Assembly: GCF_027943255.1 (NCBI RefSeq)
Contig: NC_072893.1
Coordinates: 30,650,001-30,714,000, forward strand
Length of the DNA stretch: 64,000 nt
From: Anastrepha obliqua
Lineage: Eukaryota; Arthropoda; Insecta; Diptera; Tephritidae
Direction: 5' to 3'
Shown here: piece by piece, positions 46,299 through 55,801 of the stretch
Layout: each line of letters begins with the position of its first letter
Position numbering within the stretch: the stretch's first letter is position 1
Translations under genes and position numbers: made by a program
The notes under the pieces: model-generated
What the model was told of the DNA's origin: nothing
What the model saw: only the letters and a program-made list of their open reading frames with translations
Databases searched by the model: none

Positions 46299-47156
46299 AA
46301 ATTTGATTTTTGATAATTTTTGAAGTGAAATTTCTTAGGCGTCGATGGACGAGCGAGAATGAAGAGTAAGGTCATGCAACGTTTTGGGCATTTTCGTTCC
46401 ACGAGAGAGAGAAAAAAGATATAACGTAGAGGAAAAGGAGAGAGAGAGCTATACCTTGTATATATCTTAGATGCACTTTAGGCTATTTTTCCTGAGTTTT
46501 TCCTTGTAGCTGCTAATTTCTAGTGAGAAATAACACTGCCTACTATTTGGCGCTTAATTATTGGTGAAAACTTGTAGGAAACATATTATGCTATATTTCC
46601 TTGGTGCCTACTTCTTGGGGCGCTTTTTGTCCCAATTTTTTTGGCGTTTTATTTTTGGTGCCTACTTTTTGGCGCTTACTTCCGTTTCTTGGCTAGTGCT
46701 TGTGCGTACTATGAAGTGCTACCCATTCCGGCGTCGGATTTATTGGTATTGCCTTGCGGTAATTTGTGCCGTTGCTGCGGTCCTGGAATCGCTGCGTTTA
46801 TGCGGGTGATAAACGCTCGGAGTGGTGCGCGTTGTTGCCACGGTTAGTGTCCGGCGTTTATCTACAGTGGTCGACCCTTCTCCGTTTTTTGTAAATTTTG
46901 ACTATTTGTATTCTCTGCAAATGTTGTAAATTTTGTCTACTTGTATTCTCTGCAAATGTTGCGAATTTATTTAGATATATATTATTTCTCTCTCTCTCTC
47001 TCTCTCTCTTTCTCATTCTCTCTCGGGTCTCTCCCTCTTTCTTTGTCTGCCTTGATAGTTCCACTTCTGTTATGTGTGCACAAGCACTTTATTTTTTTTT
47101 TTGCTTTTGACAATATTAGGCTTTTTTCCATTTAAAAAAATTCGAGCATGTATAAG
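46299..47156. other. Non-coding stretch
   Basis: Includes repeated TTGGTGCCTAC/TTTGGCGCTTA phrases at 46,545-46,680, a two-unit 35-bp tandem repeat at 46,893-46,962 and (CT)n at about 46,986-47,010. No gene recognised. Confidence 0.45.
46893..46962. repeat. 35-bp tandem duplication
   Basis: Units start at 46,893 and 46,928, both reading AAATTTTG.CTA.TTGTATT then CTCTGCAAATGTTG, with three differences. Confidence 0.85.
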
Positions 47157-47458
47157 GTGGCGCAAAAGGTGGCACCCTATGGGAAGATTTTACAGGTTTT
47201 TTTCATTCCCACGGCAGTCGATTTCAACGTTACCGGATCGACCCGGATTTAATACCGGTCAAGGACTGTCGCTCCAATAGCATGCCCCTTACATATATGG
47301 GGAATATTTATAATGCTACAACGACAACAACCACAATTGTACAGTGTTTGCAAATGGCGTAAAGGCCGAAATAAAGATTTCCTTTCATTTAATTTTTTTT
47401 CTTTTAGTAAAACAGTTCAGTTATTCAAATTGTGCGCCACCTTGTGATGTAATAAACC
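47157..47458. mobile_element. Small TIR element with nested SINE
   Basis: The left end AGGTGGCGCAAAAGGTGG and the reverse complement of the right end (AGGTGGCGCACAATTTGA) share AGGTGGCGCA. Internal GCAAATGGCGTAAAG relates it to the 4,492-4,720 element. Removing the SINE at 47,205-47,333 leaves about 170 bp. Confidence 0.5.
47205..47333 (+). repeat. (CAA)n SINE, full length
   Basis: Forward: TTCCCACGGCAGTCGATTTC, GTTACCGGATCGACCCGG, AAGGACTGTCGCTCCAATAG, a CCCCTTACATATATGGGG hairpin and AATGCTACAACGACAACAAC. Confidence 0.8.
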
Positions 47459-47460
47459 TT

Positions 47461-48010
47461 GTGGAAAAATTTTTGTCTAAAAAATTTATGCAGTACATTC
47501 AAAAGATCGAATGCTTGAAAGAGTGCATTATGTGCTGGGCTTATTGCTCCATTTTAGAATCAACTATTATTAATTGGAAAAAAGATTGGTTCGAGGAAGT
47601 ACAGTTTTTAATGTTGCATAGTTGTAAAAAAGCATTCTGTAAATAATAAATAATTCAGTTACTCAAAATGATTATTTGCCTTAAACTAGATTACCAAATA
47701 CATACCTACATACATACATATATAAAAGGCAAAATGTGGAAAAATTTTTGTCTAAAAAATTTATGCAGTACATTCAAAAGATCGAATGCTTGAAAGAGTG
47801 CATTATGTGCTGGGCTTATTGCTCCATTTTAGAATCAACTATTATTAATTGGAAAAAAGATTGGTTCGAGGAAGTACAGTTTTTAATGTTGCATAGTTGT
47901 AAAAAAGCATTCTGTAAATAATAAATAATTCAGTTACTCAAAATGATTATTTGCCTTAAACTAGATTACCAAATACATACCTACATACATACATATATAA
48001 AAGGCAAAAT
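47461..48010. repeat. Exact 275-bp tandem duplication
   Basis: Units 47,461-47,735 and 47,736-48,010 appear identical throughout, including an ATACATACCTACATACATAC microsatellite and the junction AAAAGGCAAAAT. Each contains the same 60-codon open stretch (from EKFLSKKFMQ to HSCKKAFCK), but a coding role is not supported. Zero divergence implies very recent duplication or an assembly artefact. Confidence 0.9.
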
Positions 48011-50258
48011 GTAATTTATCATTTCGGAAAAGGAGAGAAATCGGTTCAAATTTCTCTACTGTCGCTATGCGAGATTCCGCAAGCCAATAATGAAAGCCTA
48101 CGTTTTTTTTGCACATTTTCTCTAAAATTAACCTAAATAATAATGGCTTTTCTATTCACGTCACATTTTCCCTCAATTCAACTTGAGTCGTGCTTCTCGT
48201 CAATCTCGTATTTGCACGAAAACTTCCCCGTCTACTCGTCACAAAATTTGCATATAATTGTTTTTTTCTTTATCTCCTTTCATTATTGTTACTGTCTGCT
48301 CTGCTGTGCTGTGCTGTGCTGAGTTATTCCAATTCAATGCGATGACAACACACACGACTTTATTTTGGCTGTTAAATTTTTGAGTCGTTGAATGTATTCA
48401 GTTGTCTCATTGCGAAGGGGTGAAGAGGGGCGGGGGTGTGCGGTGAAGTGGTGCTAGGCGAGAAAAAACGCGTATATTGTTAATTGCTATTTTATATATT
48501 TTGATAATGCATCATTACAGATTTTTTATAGCCTCATCGCTGCTGTTTGCTTTGTTTGCGTTCAACGATGGCTGGTTTGCCTGCCTAGCTGGTTAGCATT
48601 TTCGGCGCTCTTGTTGTCTACTGTGTTGTGTTGCTGTTTTATGGTTAATGCTGAATGCTGTTGCTGTTGTTGTTGTTGTTTTTGTTGCTATTATCGACGC
48701 TGATCGTGTGCGAATGTCGAATAAATGATGTTTTGGTCATCGCGCTGAGCTATGCACCGAGTGTCAGTGTCATGTTTCTGACGGTTGTTGTTTTTGTAGT
48801 TGTTTGTATGCAGTTGTTATTATTGTTGCTGTTTGGTTGTCGTTTTTTTTTGCACAGTTTTCGTAGTTGTTGTTTGAACCGAATTGCCTCTGCGCGTTGG
48901 TCATTTGTACCTTTGCTGTCATTGTTTGTTGCTTTCGTTAATATTGAAATGTTACTGTTTTGTTTTGTTGTTGTCACGTTGTAGTAATGCTTTGTTCACA
49001 AATTTACATTCGCATACAATTTGAAGCTTCTTCAACAAATATTTACATATTCAATTTTGTGTCGTTCTTTATTCATACATTTGTTGGTGGCACTGTTGCT
49101 GCTTGTTGTTGTTGTTGTTGCCGTATCAGCAAGCAGCAATTTTTGTTTGGCTCATTTATATTATTGTTATTATTTTTGTGACTTTTTGTTTTTGTAATTT
49201 TATTTTTGTAATTTATATTACATTGTAGTTGTTGGTTCATCATAATGCTTTGTTGGTAGTTTTGATGTTGTTTTTGTTGTTGATATGGGTACGTGAACAA
49301 AGAAATTCCAAACCCAAATCCAAATTCCAAATCGAACAAAAGCAATGCCAGCGCTGCGACAACACTGACAACAGCAATCAGACGAGCGTAGCGACAAAAA
49401 CAAAATATCAATGGCTCAGTTCAGTTCGGTGTTGATATTGTTCTGCGTTGACACTGTACTCGTACATATGTACATACGTACAAACAAATATGCATACACG
49501 AATGCATGTGGTTGTTCTAAGCTCTCCTACACTTAAGGCTGTTAATGCATGTGTATGTATGTACAAATGTATGTATGTATGTATGTATGCATGCATATTT
49601 GTCAAATATTTTTCATTGATTGTCTACTTACATAATAGTAATAATATTGAAATAAGTGTATGGCGGTCAATTCGTATGTATGTTTGCATTTGAAAAGGTA
49701 TTTGAATTAAACGAATACATACATACATATGGAATTTGGTGGGTGGTCTTCGTGTGTCGCCCTTTTAAATGTGCACACATTTCCATAAAAGCAAATAGTT
49801 GCAAAAGTATATATGTACATATATGTATATGTGTGTGTGCATGCATTTGCGTCTCTTTGCATACATGTGTATGTTCATATATAAGCGCCACTGATAAGCA
49901 CACATTTTTCACGGCAATTATTCTTGACAATGTGCCAATTGTGCATACACTCAACCATGCATGCATACATACATACACACACTCTCACATGCACATATAA
50001 GGTTGTATAAATGCACAAACGTAACGATGTTCGTTCTTATCGCTCACCTGTCCCATTAAATGCCGGCAAATGATTTGCGTATGTAGGTTTATTAAAATAT
50101 AATTACTGATACAACAAATACACAATAAAGTACCAAAGTCTTATAAGATTATCCATTTATGATGGGTGTACGGCATGCTTGCTGCCCCTCTAAGTCAAGA
50201 ACTGTCTGCTCCTTATACCTTGCAAGCATAGGATACAAGCTCCCGATAAATTTGAATG
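48011..50258. other. Non-coding stretch with triplet repeats and microsatellites
   Basis: TTG/CTG-rich DNA at 48,650-48,690 and 49,095-49,125 and ATGT/ACAT arrays at 49,555-49,590, 49,715 and 49,960 dominate. Leu-rich frames on + and Gln/Asn-rich frames on - are products of the triplet repeats. Confidence 0.5.
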
Positions 50259-50335
50259 GTTGTTGTTGTTGTAGTAGCAGCATAAACATTCCCCATACAT
50301 GTTCGCGTAACATAAAACCGACTATCATGGGAACG
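50259..50335 (-). repeat. (CAA)n SINE, internally deleted
   Basis: Reverse: TTGTTGTTGTTGTAGTAGC, ATAAACATTCCCCATACATG, then directly AACATAAAACCGACTATCAT and GGGAACGA. About 50 bp of the middle is missing. Confidence 0.75.
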
Positions 50336-50520
50336 AATTAGAACGGCAATGTAAAAGTGGTGCCGAAGCTATTAACAGTTTACACCTTAGTGCATTTCCC
50401 CTTCCAATTATGAGTTGTTGAGCTGTAAAATCCACAAAAATTGTCTTAAGACCCTCGGCGTTTAATAAATTAGTTCACGAGCTACAGAGAGAAGTTGATG
50501 TTAAATACCACCTCTTGCTC

Positions 50521-50653
50521 GTTCCCACAACAGTCGCTTCTACGTTACCAGAACGATCCGAATTTACATATATCGGGTCAAGGACTGTCACTCCAGCAGC
50601 ATTCCCCTTACATACATATATGGGGAATGTTTTGTACTGTAACAACAGCAACA
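50521..50653 (+). repeat. (CAA)n SINE, full length
   Basis: Forward: GTTCCCACAACAGTCGCTTC, TACGTTACCAGAACGATCCG, AAGGACTGTCACTCCAGCAG, a CCCCTTACATACATATATGG hairpin, then TACTGTAACAACAGCAAC. Confidence 0.8.
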
Positions 50654-50870
50654 TTAAAAATCGATTTTTTCGTGGATTCTTTTGGGAAGGAAAGAAATAT
50701 TCGATAGAAACGAAACTTTCTGGTTTTATTGTTATATATTTCAACAGTCTTCTCAATTTTTTTCATTAAAATATATGTCATATTATGCCTGGTACAAGCA
50801 TTTTGCCGAGGCGCCTCGAGTGTGCATGTGTCGTGCGGCGGGAGAGATGCTGGTCGCAATTTTCATCTGA

Positions 50871-51369
50871 AACCAAAAACCCAAAAAGTTTTTATTTTGG
50901 TATAGTATAGCTTCTAGTTAAACCAAGAAAATTAAACAAAAAGTGAGAAATTCAACAATTTTTCGCTAATTAAAAAAAAAATAATTTTTTTTGGAAAAAC
51001 AAATTCACTTTAGATTGTTTAAAAAGTGGGTTAATCATAACTTTCTGAAGGTTTTTAGGCTCAACTAGAAGAGAATTTAATTCCGAATACAATCAATGTT
51101 ATCTCGTTTCGATAGGACGTTTAACTTTTTCCCTATCTTTCCCGCCAATTAAGAAAATTTGCGAAAATAAAAAAACCGAGAAATCGCACTACGAGCGATC
51201 CGGCAGCTCGTATAACTGCTCGACGCTTGCTCACAATTTCTTCTGTAACTCCAAAAATATTTTGAATTTGCTTCTGAAATTTTGAGAACACATTCTTGGG
51301 TAGTTTGGGAAGACATTTATGCAAAAGAAACAAATCGATTTTTTGACGCCTCTAAAGCAGGCTCCCCCC
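50871..51369. mobile_element. TTAA-type foldback, right end
   Basis: ACAAATCGATTTTTTGACGC, then CTCTAAAGCAGGCTCCCCCC and TTAA (51,370-51,373), looks like a right terminus of the TTAA family. The start is arbitrary because no left terminus was found. Confidence 0.35.
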
Positions 51370-51559
51370 TTAACCGAGTCTGAGTTTGCTAAATCAAAAC
51401 AAAAAAAGTCATGAAGTCAATGAAGGTCGCTCAGTAATTCTCTAAAAATTTAAGCAATGAACACTATTCGGCAAACAAAAAAAAACATTTCATTTTTCAA
51501 CATATTTTCTTTCTTTTTTTCATTCGACACACTTCATCTTACGTTCCTCAATATTTTTG

Positions 51560-51760
51560 AAGCCCTAAAGATAATACGATTTGTGGGGTCTCCCAAAAAA
51601 ATGGTCGTGTGTTGAATGAAAAGGTCATTCGGGAAATAATCTCTTATCGTCATTTCTTCATATTTGGATACAGGAAGTAGTTGCAGGGGGTTAGGTCCGG
51701 ACAATATGCTGTGTAAAGGAGATTGTCTGGCAGCAGATAACTTTTTTCTTCACCGAATGC
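51560..51760 (-). pseudogene. Mariner transposase scrap
   Basis: The minus strand reads YLLPDNLLYTAYCPDLTPCN then YFLYPNMKK before a stop. This is the third catalytic block of mariners (YSPDLAPCDYFLFPxxK) with the catalytic Asp replaced by Asn. Neither other catalytic block nor TIRs are recognisable. Confidence 0.65.
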
Positions 51761-51831
51761 GTTCGCTTTGGCTTCGAACGGAATGAATCATCAAATAGCT
51801 TAGTAAAATATGCGCCGCTTATCGTTTTACC

Positions 51832-51932
51832 CATCGTTTTCTTTTTTCTATCGCCCCAATCAAGAAGTCAAGATCGTTTCAAACATCGTTTTTTTTCTAT
51901 TGCGCCAATCAAGCAGTCAAGATCGTTTCACC
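51832..51932. repeat. About 50-bp tandem duplication
   Basis: CATCGTTTTCTTTTTTCTAT and CATCGTTTTTTTTCTATTGC start two units that both continue CGCC(C)CAATCAAG.AGTCA then AGATCGTTTCA. Units 51,832-51,883 and 51,884-51,932. Confidence 0.85.
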
Positions 51933-51960
51933 CTTTTCAAAGGAATTGATGAGAATGACA

Positions 51961-53668
51961 TCGCTCACACATTGCGCTCACCTTAATGGCCCTTTCGGTC
52001 ACTGTGACGTTCGTGTGACGGCTTCGATTGGCCACTAGAAATCCACTGCCTCGATTATTCTGTATGCTCTGGTATTTATTGAAGAGTTTATAATTTGCTC
52101 GCAGTTATTAAATTGGCCAAATTTGTTTGTGGTTATGCGAACATTTCAGAAAGATTAGGGCTCTTAAGAGAACTGTGTTACATATCATGCGTGTCGGACG
52201 TGATAATGCGAAATCAACCGAGATAGTCACAAGCATTATCCGATAATAATTTGTACGAAAACTTAATTTTTAATTATTTTTAATAAAGCCACTATGCTAA
52301 GTGGTATATCAAAATAAGTTGTTTTTTATTATTGTAATTAAATAATGTCGCTAAAAAGCAGAAATCAAATTTTTATTTTTCTTGTCCATAAAAGAATATT
52401 TTTTTTTGTTTTGGGTTTTTACAAATTCCATATTCAACTGCCCCTCACGATATCCGTTAGTGCACACGAATCACGTGGTGCAATGCCGACAATCAATGCC
52501 TATATTTATCTTGCTTTGTCTTGATTTTTATGGCACTGTCACAAAAAACTAACACACAACCCAAAGTCACTTTGCACCTTATCAATAGTCGCCAAAAGCA
52601 ATAAGCACAAAAGATCAACTGAAAAACTACCTACATACATACATCCATACATACATAAAAGCGAACGGGTGAGTACATACAACCGACTAATCGATATTCT
52701 TTCAACAGTTTATAATTAACAAAATACATATTTCTACATACTTTTCGCCTGTGTGAGAACTGATCTTCGAACAAATACGAAGTTTACTTTTTGAACAAAG
52801 AAAACTGGCCGAAAATGCTGAAAACAACTAAAGAATAAAAAACAAACACTGATTTGTAGTTGTGTAGTATTGCAAAAAATTAGCAAACAGCAATTCAACT
52901 ACTACTGCAACAACAACAGCAACTACACGCACACACACTACACACTAAACAAAAATTATATTCGTACGCGCCAACAACAACACCCACACGCCTGCACAAA
53001 GCGAATTGTTTACGCTGTGCTTATAAATGTATATTCGAATTTATTTGTATGTTATGTTGTCAGTTTTTTTTTTCTTTTTTTGTAATATGGCATTTGTACG
53101 CAATTGTATGGCGGCTCTCTAATGACATAAACGAAAAACCACACCTTGAGTCTTTAGTTATTTCACTACTTGAATTGTGGTGTAGTTTTTCTTGTTGGCA
53201 TTTATTTGGATTGATGGCGCTATGCAAGCGCTATTTTCATACTTATACACATACACATGCGCGCATATGTATGTATGTGTAAGTATATAATCTTGAAGTA
53301 ATAAAATCAGCTTTGATAACGTGTTTTTTTTTTTTGCTTTGCTCTTTGTATTTCTTTGCACTATCACTATAATTTTTATGTTGGCATAACTTTGAATTTT
53401 AATTGTACGGAGGTACTTGGAAGCTTATTGTTAGAACTTTTATTAGCTATATTTCATGTTGTCAACAACGTAGCCCCAGCAGAAATGATGTAAAAATTAA
53501 ATCGTCAAACTATAATAAATTTCTATGCCCGTCACATCCGTAGATACCTACCGAAACTACGCAGGATAGCATTTGTTCGTTAATGTGTTAAAATGTTTCC
53601 TTAAGGAAGCACTTTTTGATTGATAGTAGTGAGCAGGCTTTTGGAGGGACCTTTGAGAGAAATTGAAA
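51961..53668. other. Non-coding stretch
   Basis: No gene recognised. ACAT arrays near 52,632 and CAA-rich DNA at 52,900-52,985. Confidence 0.45.
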
Positions 53669-53670
53669 TA

Positions 53671-54159
53671 CAGGGTGGGCCAAATAAAACCTACTAATTT
53701 ATGACCTAGCAGTATGCGCAGTTGCTCCATCTTGTTGAAACCACAAATTAGGATACTGCTCCGCCATTGGCCGCAAAAAGTTTTCAATCAATGTTCTGTA
53801 AGAAGCTCCTGAAATCGATTCCGGCGTTTCATCCTCATTTTCGAAGAAATATGGACCGATAACTCTAGTGGCCATAACACCGCTCCAAACAGTACATGCA
53901 GATGGGTGCAACTGATGTTGGTGTGTTGCCCTAGGATTTTCAGAGCCCCACAATCTACAGTTTTGTTTGTTGATATAACCATTTAAATGGAAATGCGCTA
54001 ATTGTGTAAAACGAATAGCGTATTGTAGTCGTTGTTGGTGGTTCCATAATAAATTTCCAACAATTCAATTATAACCTACAAAAAGAGAAAAATAAATACG
54101 TCAAAAAATAAAAAAGTTATTTGTGCTCAACATTAGTAGGTCTTATTTGGCCCACCCTG
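53671..54159 (-). mobile_element. Miniature mariner-like element, 489 bp, with transposase scrap
   Basis: TA flanks both ends (53,669-53,670 and 54,160-54,161). Termini CAGGGTGGGCCAAATAAAAC and, in reverse complement, CAGGGTGGGCCAAATAAGAC differ at one of 20 positions and extend through CTACTAAT. The minus-strand frame at 53,699-53,953 reads RVIGPYFFENEDE, SGASYRTLIENFLRP and NLWFQQDGATAHTARS, the second catalytic block of the DD41D-like group. The rest of the transposase is deleted. Confidence 0.85.
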
Positions 54160-54318
54160 TATATGGTGTATGTGTTTTAAATTAATTTTTTTTAATTAAT
54201 ATTGCTTTTTTACTAAATTTTTTTTTTCTTAATTAGTTTTAGTTTTGATTTTTTTTTAATTAATTTTCTTTCTTTTTATTAAAGCACATTTCTTTCTATA
54301 ACAAAATTCTTATAAATA

Positions 54319-54678
54319 CAGGGTTGGCCATATTAAACTGACCCATTGAGTAACCCTATAACTTTTTACTGTAATTTGAAATCTAAGGTTTACGTCAACA
54401 AGCCAAAGACACTAGGCGCACTTAAGGCCAATATCCGACGGGAAATAGCCGCCATATCGGCCGAGACGCTGGCCAAAGCTATGGAAAACGCCGAAAAACG
54501 GGCACATTACGCTATACGAGCTAAGGGCGACCACTTGCGCGATATCATATTCAAAAAGTGATGTAAACGAATCTCCTTGAACTAAATTAAATGTTTTTCA
54601 CAATGAAACACAAAAAAATGTTTCTTTTTCCATATTTTTTTAATAATCACATGGGTCAGTTTAATATGGCCAACCCTG
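54319..54678 (+). mobile_element. Miniature mariner-like element, 360 bp, with transposase C-terminus
   Basis: TA flanks both ends (54,317-54,318 and 54,679-54,680). Termini CAGGGTTGGCCATATTAAAC are identical for at least 26 bases in inverted orientation. The frame ending at 54,561 keeps LKSKVYVNKPKTLGALKANI and an IRAKGDHLRDIIFKK end, the C-terminus of a transposase related to the DD41D-like group. It lies 158 bp from the element at 53,671 but has distinct termini, so it is a separate insertion. Confidence 0.85.
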
Positions 54679-54689
54679 TATAGTATAGT

Positions 54690-55110
54690 GGATAAGTTTT
54701 ACTATATTTTTTTAAATTAATTTGTTTTTTTTTTTACAATAATTATTTTTTGTTTTAATTAATTAAAACTAAACTTGTATTTAATACTTTTTTCTTTTAA
54801 TTTTGATTTGTGTTTAATGAATTTAATTTTTTTAAATGATTTTTTTAAATTAATTCAAATACTTTTTAACAAATTTTTTTAATAATTTTGATTTTTTAAA
54901 TTAAATTTAATTAATTTTGCTTTTTTAAATTAATTTATTGTAATTAAATTTTTTTTTATCAAATTTTATTTTTTTAAATAACTTTTGTTTTTTAATTAAA
55001 TTTTAATTTTTTGTAATTAAATTTTTTTTAGTTAATTTTTTTAAATTCAGTTTTAAATTTTTTTTTTATTAATTTTAATCTTTTTTTAAGTAATTTTAAT
55101 TTTTCTTAAG
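54690..55110. repeat. Low-complexity T-rich tract
   Basis: TTTTTTAAATTAATTTT-like sequence on the + strand; a related tract also covers 54,175-54,290 between the two miniature elements. Confidence 0.8.
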
Positions 55111-55324
55111 GAGGAGGATTAATTTCATCAAAATTTCACACTTGATTCACAATTTTCAGAAAATTTTTGGGTAAACAGTTTTATGGTATATGACCCATGG
55201 CGTAATACTCGTAGAATGTAAAATTCGAATTGGTTTAAAGTTATCGTATTTTGGATAATTATTTTTTTCCTGGCAGTGTTGCACATTTCTTCCATATCAA
55301 AAATGCCGTCGATTCGGGGAAAAA

Positions 55325-55420
55325 ATTATTAAAAAACAACTAGAATTTTAAGCCACTTCAAACTTGCACTTTATTACTAAAATTTAATGAGCTATAAAAC
55401 TGCATACCAAAGTTTGTTTT
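55325..55420. repeat. Dispersed repeat pair, copy 2
   Basis: ACTAGAATTTTAAGCCACTT, AACTTGCACTTT and GAGCTATAAAACTGCATA match the block at 22,735-22,850 in the same order. Confidence 0.6.
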
Positions 55421-55440
55421 TTAGACGCCAATGTATTTCT

Positions 55441-55512
55441 AATGAGTAGAGGGCACAAAATACCTACCGTGAGGTCGAAGTGCAAATCGCTTAAATAATC
55501 TAATCTAATCTT
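55441..55512 (+). repeat. LINE 3'-UTR scrap with TAATC tail
   Basis: GAGTAGAGGGCACAAAATAC and GTGAGGTCGAAGTGCAAATC match the 3' UTR of the RNase H LINE remnant near 58,850, followed by TAATCTAATCTAATC. A heavily 5'-truncated copy. Confidence 0.6.
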
Positions 55513-55801
55513 TTTATTTTAATTTTCATTAAAAAGTTTAAAATTTGTCGTATTTTTATAAATCTTTGAAACTTGGGTTAATATGGATGGTCTTTGTACT
55601 ATATTTTTACGACAAATTAATTGAAATTAAAAAAATAAACAAATAATTAGTCAAAATTTTACAAAATGCGGTGCTTCTTAATACTCTCTTTATCTTTGTT
55701 GTGGATGTATTGCAGGCAGAACAAATTGCCACTCATAGACTAATTTAGCGATGTCTCAAAACCATTTTTCTAGAATATTACTAAGACTTTGGGCAACTTT
55801 A

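Noticed and set aside
46545..46700. TTTGGCGC-type phrases considered as an LTR primer-binding site
   Set aside because: No paired LTRs, polypurine tract or gag/pol sequence nearby.
47344..47646. 100-codon frame with a hydrophobic start and many cysteines, resembling a small secreted protein
   Set aside because: It begins inside a TIR element and crosses into the 275-bp tandem repeat. The second unit lacks the upstream part, and no family is recognised.
48655..49411. Leu-rich (+) and Gln/Asn-rich (-) frames
   Set aside because: Produced by TTG/CAA triplet arrays on opposite strands; no start context or homology.
49448..50000. Frames rich in Tyr, Cys, His, Met and Ile on both strands
   Set aside because: Encoded by ACAT/ATGT microsatellites.
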